DNA of 64,000 nucleotides from Marinobacterium nitratireducens. Lineage in GTDB: Bacteria > Pseudomonadota > Gammaproteobacteria > Pseudomonadales > Balneatricaceae. The notes below the pieces were generated by a model. That model saw only the letters and a list, made by a program, of their open reading frames with translations, made no database searches and was not told the origin of the DNA. Within the stretch, counting starts at the first letter, position 1. Every line of letters starts with the position of its first letter. The position numbers were made by a program, and so were the translations under genes. The stretch spans positions 372,001 to 436,000 of the forward strand of contig NZ_BMLT01000005.1 in the NCBI RefSeq assembly GCF_014645375.1, in the 5' to 3' direction. This document shows positions 1-8,866 of this stretch, piece by piece.

Positions 1-53
1 TGAAGTTGCACCAGGCGCTGCTATCCCTCGCCCGCAACCGGAGCAACCGATGA
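1..53 (+). CDS. coaE: C-terminal end of dephospho-CoA kinase (partial)
   Basis: Only the last 16 codons are in the window, in the frame starting at base 3 and ending [16 protein letters not shown] with a TGA at 51-53. A C-terminal LHQ..L.LA pattern is typical of CoaE, which phosphorylates dephospho-CoA in the last step of coenzyme A synthesis. CoaE is the usual upstream neighbour of yacG in Pseudomonas-like genomes. The stop overlaps the yacG start as ATGA, so the two are probably translationally coupled. The identification rests on a short tail plus context. Confidence 0.55.
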   Translation, partial: KLHQALLSLARNRSNR

Positions 54-280
54 GCGAAACGCAAAAAACCGTGAAAACCGTTAAATGCCCCCAGTGCGGC
101 GCGCCTGCCGTCTGGAGCCCGGAGAACAGCAACCGCCCCTTCTGCTCCGAACGCTGCCGCCTGATCGACCTCGGCGCCTGGGCCAACGAGGAATACCAGA
201 TTCCGACGGACAAGTCCGAAGACGACTACAGCACCGGACTGGAGTCGGAGGAACGGGAGTTTACGCCGCTCAGGCATTGA
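50..280 (+). CDS. yacG: DNA gyrase inhibitor YacG
   Basis: A 76-residue zinc-finger protein. Cys13 and Cys16 (CPQC) with Cys32 and Cys36 (CSERC) form the four-cysteine zinc site, followed by the family signature [16 protein letters not shown]. YacG family proteins bind GyrB and inhibit DNA gyrase in E. coli. The length is normal, and the tail is acidic ([15 protein letters not shown]). The start overlaps the preceding coaE stop by ATGA. It is convergent with the Nudix gene; the 232-bp gap holds repeat sequence. Confidence 0.9.
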   Translation: MSETQKTVKTVKCPQCGAPAVWSPENSNRPFCSERCRLIDLGAWANEEYQIPTDKSEDDYSTGLESEEREFTPLRH

Positions 281-512
281 GGCGTAAGTGGACTCTGCCC
301 AGAGAATGGAGTTGCCTTTCAACTGCCTGGTGCGCGCCGTTTCACGTAGGGCACCTTGAGTGTAACGAAACGTGCCGCCCCTGCGGTGCCGTTCGCCTGC
401 AATTGCTCCTGCATTGCAGGGCTTCCCGCCATCCATGGCGGTTGCTTCGCTCAGGGCACCCTACCTACGGATATGCGCTTTCAACGCGTCACCCGTCACA
501 CGTAACGTCTTT
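281..512. repeat. Repeat-filled gap between yacG and the Nudix gene
   Basis: No gene is supported here. The stretch holds two degenerate pieces of the TAGGGTGC family: a GTAGGGCACCTTGAG unit near 346-377, and an inverted GGGCACCCTAC end near 454-466. Between them is a CCGCCATCCATGGCGG palindrome near 429-444. Heptamer-like CGTCACCCGTCAC sequence follows at about 487-512, immediately beyond the Nudix stop codon. The same motifs recur near 1610, 35515 and 62360, so this looks like nested dispersed repeat material. Confidence 0.6.
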
Positions 513-1460
513 TCACCACCACTCTCTTATCGCGGCGATCCCCTGGGCGCCCCGCGCCCAGGCTCTCGGAATATCGTTTTCGGTCATGCCGCCGAGCGCA
601 TAGACCGGCAATGTTGCCTCGGCCACCAATTCACCGAAAGCTGCCCAGCCCAGCGGCGCTACCCCCGGATGTGAAGCGGTGTCCGCAACCGGCGACAGGG
701 TTGCGAAATCCAGCCCCAGCGCTGCGGCTCGCTCCAGCTGCGCGGTATCGTGACAGGAAGCGCCGATCCAGCGCCCGCCGAACGCTTCGCGGGACCCGAA
801 CCCGGCCAGTCGCTCGCCGTTCAGATGCAGCGCCTCGGCACCCAGAGCATTCGCCAGGCCCGGATCGCAGTTCACCGCCAACACGGCCCCAGCATCATCA
901 CAGAGCGGACGCAGCACGCGATAGAGATCGGCGAAAGCACCATCCGACAGCTCCGGTGCGCGCAGCATGACCCAACGCACTCCTTGCGCAAGCGCCGCCC
1001 TCGTGCGGATGAGGTAATCCTCGGCTCTTTCGGCCTGGCCGGTGATCAGAATCCGGTCCGGCAGTTGCGCGGCCGCCAGTATCGGCCGGTTGGCCGCCGG
1101 GAAGTCGTAGTCGTCGAGCTCGCGCGCCGCGACCCAGCGCACCGGCTGCCCTTCGCGACCGTGCGCCTCGCCAGTGAAAGCGTCGACCAGAAAGACATCC
1201 AGCAGCACCGACTTGTCGGGATAATGGTGCGGGATCCGGATCAGCGGACGGGCACGTTGCACCCGAATCCCCAGCTCTTCATGAAGCTCGCGATCGAGCG
1301 CCTCCGGCACCGGCTCCCCGGGCTCGACCTTGCCGCCCGGAAACTCCCAGAGCCCGCCCTGGTGTTTGTCGTCGGGACGGCGCGCCAGCAGTATCCGCCG
1401 GTTCTCATCGACAATGACGGCGGCGGCGACATGGATCAGTTTGCGGTGCGGATGGGTCAT
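513..1460 (-). CDS. Nudix hydrolase (MutT-like) fused to a thiamine-phosphate-synthase-like domain
   Basis: 315 residues. The N-terminal half is a MutT-type Nudix domain with a complete Nudix box from Gly43 to Ile65 (G-x5-E-x7-RELHEELGI), expected to hydrolyse oxidised nucleoside triphosphates such as 8-oxo-dGTP. Residues from about 140 onward form a TIM-barrel domain resembling ThiE/TenI (VNCDPGLANALGAEALHLNGERL, IGASCHDTAQLERAAALGLDFATLSPV, YALGGMTENDIPRAWARGAQGIAAIR). This Nudix-ThiE fusion is common downstream of argJ in Pseudomonas-like gammaproteobacteria. Whether the barrel is still catalytic for thiamine phosphate synthesis cannot be told from sequence alone. The region upstream of the ATG lacks a clear Shine-Dalgarno. 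Confidence 0.88.
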   Translation of the reverse strand: MTHPHRKLIHVAAAVIVDENRRILLARRPDDKHQGGLWEFPGGKVEPGEPVPEALDRELHEELGIRVQRARPLIRIPHHYPDKSVLLDVFLVDAFTGEAHGREGQPVRWVAARELDDYDFPAANRPILAAAQLPDRILITGQAERAEDYLIRTRAALAQGVRWVMLRAPELSDGAFADLYRVLRPLCDDAGAVLAVNCDPGLANALGAEALHLNGERLAGFGSREAFGGRWIGASCHDTAQLERAAALGLDFATLSPVADTASHPGVAPLGWAAFGELVAEATLPVYALGGMTENDIPRAWARGAQGIAAIREWW

Positions 1461-1510
1461 GGAGAGTTTTTAGGTCGGTAATGGCTGACAGAGCGGCAGA
1501 TTCGAAATTA

Positions 1511-1679
1511 AGGTGACGCGTGACACGTGACGCGTTACGGGTGACTTGTCCCTGGATATCCGACCGGTGCAGCATTCCAGAGTGCCCGATCACAGCGAGC
1601 GTGGCTTACTCGTAGGGTGCCGGTGAGGTACGAACCGCACCGGCTTTTAACGCGTCACCCGTCACCCGTCACCAGTCAT
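1511..1679. repeat. Heptamer repeats and a TAGGGTGC unit between argJ and the Nudix gene
   Basis: GTGACGC-like heptamers run at about 1512-1546, and the inverse form (CGTCACC) recurs at about 1651-1677, directly next to the argJ stop. Between them, near 1613-1645, is a GTAGGGTGCCGGT...ACCGCACCGGC unit of the family seen at 35513 and 62358. The gap has no coding evidence. Confidence 0.6.
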
Positions 1680-2894
1680 TTAACTACGATAGTCCGCGTT
1701 GATGCTGACGTAGTCGTGGGAGAAATCGGTGGTCCAGACCGTCTCGGTGACGCCACCGCGCGCCAGTATCACGCGAATCAGGATCTCTTCCTGCTGCATC
1801 ACGCGCTGACCCGCCGCTTCGGTGTAGCCGGGCGAGCGGCCGCCGTTCTCGACGATGCAGACATCATCCAGATAGATACGCAGCGCATCCAGGTCAAGGT
1901 TGTCGATGCCGGTACGACCGACGGCAGCGAGAATGCGCCCCCAGTTCGGGTCGCTGGCGAACAGCGCCGTCTTGACCAGCGGCGAGTGGGCAATGGTATA
2001 GGCCGCCTGCAGCGCCTCCTTGCTATCACGCGCCTCCTCCACACGGATGGTGACGAACTTGGTCGCCCCTTCGCCGTCACGCACGATGGCATGGGAGAGC
2101 TCCAGCAGCACCGCCTCGACGGTCTCGACGAACTTGCCGAACAGCTCCGCGTTCTGCCTGTCGATCGCCACTCCGCTCCGGCCGGTAGCGACCAGCATGC
2201 AGCTGTCGTTGGTGGAGGTGTCGCCGTCGATGGTGATGCGGTTGAATGACCTGTCCGCCGCGGCCGACAGCACCTGCTGCAGCAGCTGCGCCTCGACGCC
2301 CGCATCGGTGCCGATATAGGCCAGCATCGTCGCCATGTTCGGCATGATCATGCCGGCTCCCTTGGAGATCCCGGTCACGGTGACCGTCCGCCCCTGGTGC
2401 TCGAACTGCCGCGAGGCGGCCTTGGGACGGGTATCGGTGGTCATGATACCGCTGGCGGCCTTTTCCCAGCCGTTTTCGTCCAGCGCCGACAGCGCCGCCG
2501 GCAGCGCCGCGACAATCTTCTCGACCGGCAGCTTCTCGCCGATCACGCCGGTGGAAAACGGCAGCACCTGCTCGACGCTCGCCTGCACCAGATTCGCCAG
2601 CGCCTCGCAGCAGCGAATGGCGTCCTGGTAGCCCTCCTGCCCGGTACCGGCATTGGCATTACCGGTATTGACCAGCAGGTAGCGCGGCGCAGAGGCCAGA
2701 TGCCGCTTGGCGATCTGCACCGGCGCGGCGCAGAACGCGTTCAGCGTGAACACACCGGCGACGGTGGCGCCTTCGCACAGCTCCATCACCACCAGGTCCT
2801 GTCGACCAGGTTTCTTGATCCCCGCAGACGCGGTGCCAAGACGCATGCCCTCGACCGGGTGCAGCGTCGGAAGAGTTCCGGGACCTACAGCCAT
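1680..2894 (-). CDS. argJ: Bifunctional ornithine acetyltransferase / N-acetylglutamate synthase ArgJ
   Basis: 404 residues, full length. ArgJ transfers acetyl groups from N-acetylornithine to glutamate, recycling acetyl in arginine biosynthesis. Family marks include the autocleavage site PNMATML with nucleophile Thr189, which becomes the N-terminus of the beta chain, the preceding KGAGMI segment, and IDGDTSTNDS. The C-terminus ends HDYVSINADYRS, as usual for ArgJ. It lies downstream of secA on the same strand, separated by a 184-bp inverted-repeat element. Whether it is mono- or bifunctional cannot be settled from sequence. Confidence 0.95.
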   Translation of the reverse strand: MAVGPGTLPTLHPVEGMRLGTASAGIKKPGRQDLVVMELCEGATVAGVFTLNAFCAAPVQIAKRHLASAPRYLLVNTGNANAGTGQEGYQDAIRCCEALANLVQASVEQVLPFSTGVIGEKLPVEKIVAALPAALSALDENGWEKAASGIMTTDTRPKAASRQFEHQGRTVTVTGISKGAGMIMPNMATMLAYIGTDAGVEAQLLQQVLSAAADRSFNRITIDGDTSTNDSCMLVATGRSGVAIDRQNAELFGKFVETVEAVLLELSHAIVRDGEGATKFVTIRVEEARDSKEALQAAYTIAHSPLVKTALFASDPNWGRILAAVGRTGIDNLDLDALRIYLDDVCIVENGGRSPGYTEAAGQRVMQQEEILIRVILARGGVTETVWTTDFSHDYVSINADYRS

Positions 2895-2930
2895 GATTCG
2901 TAAACCCTTAAAAAGAGCATCTGATAGAAA

Positions 2931-3114
2931 CGTAGGATGGGTGCAGCGACGCTGAGGTTTGAGCTCTCCGACTGTGACCCAGCCCGAGCGTCGCGCAACC
3001 CATCATTGCGGTTCGGAGCGGCATGGTGCCGACCGAAACGATGATGGGTTACGCCGCGGACAGATAGCCGCTTACAGCTAGTAAGCGGGCCACTGCGGCT
3101 CCACCCATCCTACG
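2931..3114. repeat. MITE-like element with terminal inverted repeats (argJ-secA gap)
   Basis: The ends CGTAGGATGGGT (2931-2942) and ACCCATCCTACG (3103-3114) are perfect 12-bp inverted repeats, and the similarity extends to about 17 bp. Internally there are further inverted ATGATGGGTT / AACCCATCAT pieces. The element is about 184 bp, has no open reading frame, and shares its ends with the 6067-6327 element. It is probably a non-autonomous mobile or REP-like repeat. Confidence 0.65.
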
Positions 3115-3118
3115 ACCG

Positions 3119-5869
3119 TTAACTCAACTGCCCGTGGCAGTGCTTGAATTTCTTGCCGGACCCACAGGGGCAGGGGTCGTTGCGGCCCACCTTGGGCTGA
3201 TCGCGGACGAAGGTTTCGACCGGCTCGGCGTCCTTCTCGGAGGCCTGAGCGGGCTCGCCTTCGTCGGCCTTCATGGCGCTGCTCTCGGCGTGCTGATAGT
3301 TCATTTGCTGACGCTCCGCCTGCTCGCGACGCTGCTGTTCCATCGCCTCGACCTCTTCCGGCTGGCGTACCTGGACGTGACACAGCACCTTGACGACGTC
3401 TCGCTTGATGTTCTCCAGCAGTTCCTGGAACAGCTGGAACGCCTCGCGCTTGTATTCCTGCTTCGGATTCTTCTGGGCGTAGCCGCGCAGATGAATGCCC
3501 TGGCGCAGATGATCCATGGTCTGCAGATGTTCCTTCCACAGCGTATCGAGCACCTGCAGCATGACCTGTTTCTCGAAGGTACGCATGCCTTGCGCGCCGA
3601 CCAGCGCCTCTTTCTCGCGGTACTGCTGTACCACCGCCTCGAGAATTTTCTCTCGCAGCGATTCCTCGTGCAACGAGTCGTCGTTATCGAGCCACTGCTG
3701 CACCGGCAGTTTCGCGCCAAGGTCCGCTTCCAGCGCCTTCTCCAGACCCGGCACGTCCCACTGCTCGGCCAGGCTCTGCGGCGGGATATACTCGCTGATG
3801 GTGTTTTCCACCACCTCGGCGCGCACATCGTCGATGATTTCGGAGATATCGTCGCTGGCCATCAGTTCGTTGCGCTGACGATAGATCACGGTACGCTGAT
3901 CGTTGGCGACGTCGTCGTATTCGAGCAGCGATTTACGGATATCGAAGTTGCGCCCCTCGACCTTGCGCTGAGCCTTCTCGATAGCGTTGCTGACCATCTT
4001 GTGCTCGATCGCCTCGCCGCGTTCCATGCCCAGCGCCTGCATGAACTGACGCACCCGCTCGGAGGCGAAGATACGCATCAGATCATCCTCCAGCGACAGG
4101 AAGAAGCGGGACGAGCCCGGGTCGCCCTGACGGCCGGCGCGGCCGCGCAGCTGATTGTCGATACGGCGGGACTCGTGCCGCTCGGTGCCGATGATGTGCA
4201 GACCACCCGCATCGAGTACCTGCTGGTGACGCAGGCGCCAGTTTTCGGTGGCCTCCTCGACCTTCTCCACGCTGGGATTCTCGAGGTTGTCGAGTTCGGC
4301 CTCGAGCTTGCCGCCGAGCACGATATCGGTACCGCGGCCGGCCATGTTGGTGGCGATGGTGACGGCGCCAGGACGACCGGCGTCGGCGATGATGCCCGCC
4401 TCCATGGCATGATTCTTCGCGTTCAGCACGTTGTGCGGCAGCTTCTGCTTGCGCAGCAGCGTCGAGATCAGTTCGGACGACTCCACCGACGCGGTACCCA
4501 CCAGCACCGGCCGGCCCTCTTCGCGGCACTTCTTGATCTCTTCGATGATCGCCTCGTACTTCTCTTCCATGGTCAGGAAGACGACGTCGTTGTGATCCTG
4601 ACGCGCAACGGGCCTGTTGGTCGGGATCACCACCACATCGAGACCGTAGATCTGACGCAGCTCGAAGGCCTCGGTATCGGCGGTGCCGGTCATGCCGGAA
4701 AGCTTGTCGTAGAGACGGAAGTAGTTCTGGAAGGTGGTCGATGCCAGGGTCTGGCTCTCGAGCTGCACCTGCACGCCCTCCTTCGCCTCCACCGCCTGGT
4801 GCAGCCCCTCGGACCAGCGGCGGCCGGGCATGATTCGGCCGGTATGCTCGTCGACGATGACCACCTGATTGTCCTGCACGATGTAATCGACGTCGCGCTG
4901 GAACAGATTGTGCGCCCGCAGGGCCGCCAGCACGTGGTGCAGCAGGCTCAGGTTCTGCGGCGCGTAGAGACTCTCGCCCTCGCCCAGCAGCTTGTTGCTG
5001 ACCAGGATTTCCTCCACCAGCGCGTGACCGGCCTCGGTCAGCTCGACGGTGCGGTTCTTCTCGTCGACGACGAAATGCTCATCGATGACCTGGCTGTCGT
5101 CCTTGGGATCGATCTCGCCCTCGAAGCGCTTGAGCTGCGGGATCAGTTCGTTGATCTTGCGGTACATCGCCGAGCTGTCCTCGGCCGGGCCGGAGATGAT
5201 CAGCGGGGTGCGCGCTTCATCGATCAGGATGGAGTCGACCTCGTCGACCACGGCGAAGTTGAAGTCGCGCTGTACCTTGTCGGCGAGGCTGAACGCCATG
5301 TTGTCGCGCAGGTAATCGAAGCCGAATTCATTGTTGGTGCCGTAGGTGATATCCGAGGCGTAGGCGGCCCGCTTGGTCGCCTGGTCCTGGCCCGAAAGCA
5401 CCACGCCGACGCTCAGCCCCAGCGCCTCGTACAGCGGGCGCATCCACTCGGCGTCGCGGCGCGCCAAATAGTCGTTGACGGTGACGACGTGAACGCCCTT
5501 GCCACCGAGGGCATTGAGATAGACCGCCAGGGTCGCCACCAGCGTCTTGCCCTCGCCGGTGCGCATCTCGGAAACCTTGCCTTCGTGCAGCGCGATGCCG
5601 CCGATCAGCTGGACATCGAAATGGCGCATGCCCATGGCGCGCTTGGAGGCCTCGCGCACCGCGGCGAAAGCCTCGGGCAGCAGCCGGTCAAGATCCTCGT
5701 CCTGCTCCAGGCGCTGGCGGAACTCCTCCGTCTTGGCCTTGAGCGCCTCATCACTCAACTGCTCGAATTCGGACTCGAGCGCATTAACCTGATCGACAAT
5801 CTTGCCCATGCGCTTGAGTTCCCGGTCGTTTTTGCTCCCGAAAACTTTCTTCAGTAGTGATGTCAGCAT
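3119..5869 (-). CDS. secA: Preprotein translocase ATPase SecA
   Basis: 916 residues from the ATG at 5869 ([21 protein letters not shown], the typical SecA start); the frame is open further upstream, but that stretch does not resemble SecA. SecA is the peripheral motor that drives unfolded preproteins through SecYEG. Visible marks: Walker A MRTGEGKT at 102-109, DEVDSILID as the DEAD-type Walker B, the [11 protein letters not shown] helicase motif, and the C-terminal SecB/lipid-binding zinc motif with Cys900, Cys902, Cys911 and His912. No secM-like arrest peptide is recognisable upstream; the lpxC-secA gap is occupied by a repeat element. Confidence 0.97.
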   Translation of the reverse strand: MLTSLLKKVFGSKNDRELKRMGKIVDQVNALESEFEQLSDEALKAKTEEFRQRLEQDEDLDRLLPEAFAAVREASKRAMGMRHFDVQLIGGIALHEGKVSEMRTGEGKTLVATLAVYLNALGGKGVHVVTVNDYLARRDAEWMRPLYEALGLSVGVVLSGQDQATKRAAYASDITYGTNNEFGFDYLRDNMAFSLADKVQRDFNFAVVDEVDSILIDEARTPLIISGPAEDSSAMYRKINELIPQLKRFEGEIDPKDDSQVIDEHFVVDEKNRTVELTEAGHALVEEILVSNKLLGEGESLYAPQNLSLLHHVLAALRAHNLFQRDVDYIVQDNQVVIVDEHTGRIMPGRRWSEGLHQAVEAKEGVQVQLESQTLASTTFQNYFRLYDKLSGMTGTADTEAFELRQIYGLDVVVIPTNRPVARQDHNDVVFLTMEEKYEAIIEEIKKCREEGRPVLVGTASVESSELISTLLRKQKLPHNVLNAKNHAMEAGIIADAGRPGAVTIATNMAGRGTDIVLGGKLEAELDNLENPSVEKVEEATENWRLRHQQVLDAGGLHIIGTERHESRRIDNQLRGRAGRQGDPGSSRFFLSLEDDLMRIFASERVRQFMQALGMERGEAIEHKMVSNAIEKAQRKVEGRNFDIRKSLLEYDDVANDQRTVIYRQRNELMASDDISEIIDDVRAEVVENTISEYIPPQSLAEQWDVPGLEKALEADLGAKLPVQQWLDNDDSLHEESLREKILEAVVQQYREKEALVGAQGMRTFEKQVMLQVLDTLWKEHLQTMDHLRQGIHLRGYAQKNPKQEYKREAFQLFQELLENIKRDVVKVLCHVQVRQPEEVEAMEQQRREQAERQQMNYQHAESSAMKADEGEPAQASEKDAEPVETFVRDQPKVGRNDPCPCGSGKKFKHCHGQLS

Positions 5870-6017
5870 AATCCGAATTTCAACCAGTTGAATACAAAGC
5901 GTTTTACGTACCCACGACGAAAAACAACTCGCCATTCTACCCATATTGGGGCACAGAGTAGAATGTTAAAGCCCATATTTTTGCAAATGCGTAAGGGAAT
6001 CCCGGGTTCCCAGGTAC

Positions 6018-6046
6018 GACAAAGCCGGGCAGTGCCCGGCTTTGTC
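6018..6046. terminator. Strong palindromic hairpin between lpxC and secA
   Basis: A perfect 29-bp palindrome (GACAAAGCCGGGC...GCCCGGCTTTGTC) can form a 12-13 bp GC-rich stem with AAA/TTT at its base. It resembles an intrinsic terminator, but only a short TTT follows. It lies about 150 bp upstream of secA and 330 bp downstream of lpxC, so it could end lpxC transcripts before an independent secA promoter. Confidence 0.45.
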
Positions 6047-6066
6047 TGGGTAACACGCAAAGTATG

Positions 6067-6327
6067 CGTAGGATGGGTTTAGCCGCCGCTGGCATTGAAT
6101 GTCCGTTTTCCAACATTGCTTGTCGGCGGCGCAACCCATCATAGGTGCCGCAGGCACCTTGGGTTCTTTTGGCACTTGGTACAGGCTCGAACGCCGACGA
6201 TGCAGCCATTCTCTGCCGACCCGGGCCAATCGATCCGCAATACGATCGATATGATGGGTTACGCGATGCCCAAAGTGCAGTGAAGCCGTTGAGGTCGCTG
6301 CAGATGCATCGCTAAACCCATCCTACG
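6067..6327. repeat. 261-bp element with perfect 17-bp terminal inverted repeats
   Basis: The left end CGTAGGATGGGTTTAGC (6067-6083) is the exact reverse complement of the right end (6311-6327). Inside, 6230-6251 carries the core ATCGATC-N8-GATCGAT shared by at least seven other places in this window. There is no coding frame of note. The structure is that of a miniature inverted-repeat transposable element or composite REP. Confidence 0.75.
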
Positions 6328-6340
6328 ATGGCTGCGCATA

Positions 6341-6376
6341 TCACGCGTCACCTATCACGCGTAACTCGTCACCTTT
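6341..6376. repeat. Degenerate heptamer repeats at the lpxC 3' end
   Basis: CACGCGTCACCTATCACGCGTAACTCGTCACC-type heptamers lie immediately downstream of the lpxC stop. They belong to the same gene-end repeat class as those at 7428, 30707, 35461, 49420 and 59424. Confidence 0.5.
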
Positions 6377-6378
6377 TT

Positions 6379-7302
6379 TCAGCCCGCCGCGACCGCGGGA
6401 CCCGCGTAGGAAATCGGCGAGCGCTCCGTTTCCTCGCCCTCGAAGGTCACCACTTCGTAGGCATCTTCGTGGGCCAGAAGTTCGCGCAGAAGCATGTTGT
6501 TCAGGTAATGACCGGACTTGTGCCCGATGAACTCGCCGATCAGGCTCTTGCCCAGCAGGTAGAGGTCGCCGACGGCATCGAGAATCTTGTGCTTGACGAA
6601 CTCGTCGTCGTAGCGCAGGCCGTCAGTGTTGAGGATGCGGTAGTCATCGACCACGATGGCATTGTCGAAGCTGCCGCCGAGCGCCAGATTCTGCGAGCGC
6701 AGGTATTCGATATCGCGCATGAACCCGAAGGTCCGCGCCCGGCTCACTTCCTTGACGAAGGAGGTGCTGGAAAAATCCAGACTGGCCTTCATGTTACGGT
6801 TGGCGAAGGCCGGGTGGTCGAAGTCGATAGTAAAACCGACCTTGAAACCGTCGTAGGGCTTGAAGGTGGCGGACTTGTCCTCGGAGGTGACAGTGACCTC
6901 GCGCTTGATACGGATGAACTTCTTCGGCGCTTCCTGCTCCTGGATACCGGCGGACTGTATCAGGAACACGAACGGCGCGGCGCTGCCATCCATGATCGGC
7001 ACTTCTTCGGCGCTGAGCTCGACGTAGGCGTTGTCGATGCCCAGGCCCGCCATGGCGGACAGCAGGTGCTCGACGGTGGCGACGCGAATACCGTCATCGT
7101 TGGACAGGTTGCTGGACAGGGTGGTATCGACCACCTTGTCGGCAAAAGCGGTGATTTCCGCAACCGGATCCAGATCGACACGTCGGAACAGAATGCCGGT
7201 ATCGACCGGCGCCGGCTTCAGGGTCAGGTAGACTTTCTGGCCGGTATGCAGGCCTATACCCGTCGCCTTGATGCTGTTCTTCAGTGTACGTTGTCTGATC
7301 AT
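6379..7302 (-). CDS. lpxC: UDP-3-O-acyl-N-acetylglucosamine deacetylase LpxC
   Basis: 307 residues. LpxC is the zinc-dependent deacetylase for the committed step of lipid A synthesis. The zinc ligands align exactly with the family: His79 (TVEHLLSA), His238 and Asp242 ([10 protein letters not shown]), plus catalytic His265 (HKSGHYLNN). The N-terminus [21 protein letters not shown] is typical. It is the last gene of the dcw cluster, downstream of ftsZ, separated by 271 bp containing a heptamer array. The product links outer-membrane synthesis to the division operon. Confidence 0.97.
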   Translation of the reverse strand: MIRQRTLKNSIKATGIGLHTGQKVYLTLKPAPVDTGILFRRVDLDPVAEITAFADKVVDTTLSSNLSNDDGIRVATVEHLLSAMAGLGIDNAYVELSAEEVPIMDGSAAPFVFLIQSAGIQEQEAPKKFIRIKREVTVTSEDKSATFKPYDGFKVGFTIDFDHPAFANRNMKASLDFSSTSFVKEVSRARTFGFMRDIEYLRSQNLALGGSFDNAIVVDDYRILNTDGLRYDDEFVKHKILDAVGDLYLLGKSLIGEFIGHKSGHYLNNMLLRELLAHEDAYEVVTFEGEETERSPISYAGPAVAAG

Positions 7303-7427
7303 TCGTTCCGCCGAAAATAGAGTTCACCCAGATTAGCCGCGCATAGTATCAAAGGTATGACGACGGAGGCAAATGAAAATGCTGCACCGCAACAAAACGC
7401 TGCCGATCGCACAGGGGAACGGCCCCT

Positions 7428-7560
7428 GGGTTACGGGTTACGGGTTACGGGTTACGGGTTACGGGTTACGGGTTACGGGTTACGGGTTACGGGTTACGGG
7501 TTACGGGTTACGGGCACATCGTTCCGCTTGACCGTGTAACCTGTCACCCGTAACCCGTCA
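7428..7560. repeat. Heptamer array, 12 copies of GGGTTAC plus inverted units (ftsZ-lpxC gap)
   Basis: About 12 uninterrupted copies of GGGTTAC run from 7428 to about 7514. At 7534-7560 units of the inverse sense follow (CCGTAACCCGTCACC), so the RNA from either strand could fold into a long stem. It lies between ftsZ and lpxC inside the division cluster. The uniform copies suggest recent slippage or expansion. Confidence 0.9.
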
Positions 7561-7573
7561 CCTTCGTCCCCCA

Positions 7574-8770
7574 TCAGTCAGCCTGACGTCGCAGGAAGGT
7601 CGGAATATCCAGCGCGCCGTACTCGGCCTGACCGGTTCCGGTCTGACGCAGGCGGCTCGGCTGGCTTTCCTGCTCGACCGGGCCTTCCGGCTCGTCCAGC
7701 AGCGCTTCCTGGCGGCGGCGGCGCAGCACCGTCGGCAGCTCGATATTGTTCATATCCAGCCCGCCATCGGGCTTGCGGGCACCATTGTTGCTGACCACGC
7801 GGATCTCGTCGCGGCGCTTATCGAGACCGGTGGCGACCACGGTCACCTTGATGTCGTCGGTGAGCTCCGGATCGATAACGGTACCGACCACGATGGTGGC
7901 GTCGTCCGATGCATACTCCTCGACGATGTTGCCGACTTCGGTGAACTCGCCCAGGCTCAGATCCAGGCCTGCGGTGATGTTGACCAGAATGCCGCTGGCG
8001 CCCTTGAGATCGACGTCTTCGAGCAGCGGGCTCTTGATCGCCGCTTCCGCCGCCAGCGCCGCGCGCTCGTCGCCGCGGGCAAGACCGGTACCCATCATCG
8101 CCATGCCCATCTCGGACATCACGGTGCGCACGTCGGCGAAGTCGACGTTGATCATGCCGGGACGGGTGATCAGATCGGCGATACCCTGAACCGCGCCCTT
8201 GAGCACGTCGTTGGCGGTGCTGAAAGCGTTCATCAGGCTGCAGTTGCGACCGAGCACCTGCATCAGCTTCTCGTTCGGAATGATGATCAGCGAGTCCACC
8301 GAATCGCGCAGCTCCTTGATGCCTTCCTCGGCGATCTTGAGACGCTTGCGCCCCTCGAACGGGAACGGTTTGGTCACCACCGCGACGGTCAGGATGCCCA
8401 TTTCGCGCGCCACCTCGGCGACGATCGGAGCCGCTCCCGTGCCGGTGCCGCCGCCCATGCCGGCGGTGATGAACACCATGTCCGCGCCGCGGATCATTTC
8501 GGCGATGCGGTCGCGGTCCTCAACCGCCGCCTGACGCCCGACTTCCGGATTGGCGCCGGCGCCGAGCCCCTTGGTCAGCTCACCGCCGATCTGCAGCACC
8601 GAACGCGCCGACATGTGATTGAGCGCCTGCGCATCGGTGTTGGCGCAGATGAACTCGACGCCTTCGACTTCGCTGCTGACCATGTGATGCACGGCATTAC
8701 CGCCACCACCACCAACGCCTATTACCTTGATGACCGCGCTTTGCGGTACGTTATCGACCAGTTCAAACAT
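7574..8770 (-). CDS. ftsZ: Cell division protein FtsZ
   Basis: 398 residues. The tubulin-like GTPase that polymerises into the Z ring. The tubulin signature GGGTGTG is at 106-112, with GGGGGNAV near 20-26 for nucleotide binding. A variable linker from about 320 leads to the conserved C-terminal peptide [12 protein letters not shown], which binds FtsA and ZipA. It lies 96 bp downstream of ftsA on the same strand, in the usual ftsQ-ftsA-ftsZ order. Confidence 0.98.
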   Translation of the reverse strand: MFELVDNVPQSAVIKVIGVGGGGGNAVHHMVSSEVEGVEFICANTDAQALNHMSARSVLQIGGELTKGLGAGANPEVGRQAAVEDRDRIAEMIRGADMVFITAGMGGGTGTGAAPIVAEVAREMGILTVAVVTKPFPFEGRKRLKIAEEGIKELRDSVDSLIIIPNEKLMQVLGRNCSLMNAFSTANDVLKGAVQGIADLITRPGMINVDFADVRTVMSEMGMAMMGTGLARGDERAALAAEAAIKSPLLEDVDLKGASGILVNITAGLDLSLGEFTEVGNIVEEYASDDATIVVGTVIDPELTDDIKVTVVATGLDKRRDEIRVVSNNGARKPDGGLDMNNIELPTVLRRRRQEALLDEPEGPVEQESQPSRLRQTGTGQAEYGALDIPTFLRRQAD

Positions 8771-8866
8771 TTCCCCTTCCCTCCGTTGTCGTGCCTTGAT
8801 GGCACCTTGGTTGGCTGCGGTCCGCGGGGAGCGCCAGCCATCCGAGCTTCAAATCCTTCAGCTGGT

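Noticed and set aside
3134-5857. A 907-codon open frame on the plus strand, antisense to secA
   Set aside because: It mirrors secA codon structure in a high-GC gene, has a composition of Leu/His/Gln/Val unlike a real protein, and secA itself is unmistakable. Similar long antisense frames lie opposite lpoA (26540-28432), the transglutaminase-DUF2126 gene (40641-43877) and aceEF (51501-54833).
7357-7539. A plus-strand frame reading repeated LGYGLRVTGYGLRVTG
   Set aside because: It is simply the translation of the GGGTTAC heptamer array; no ribosome-binding site.
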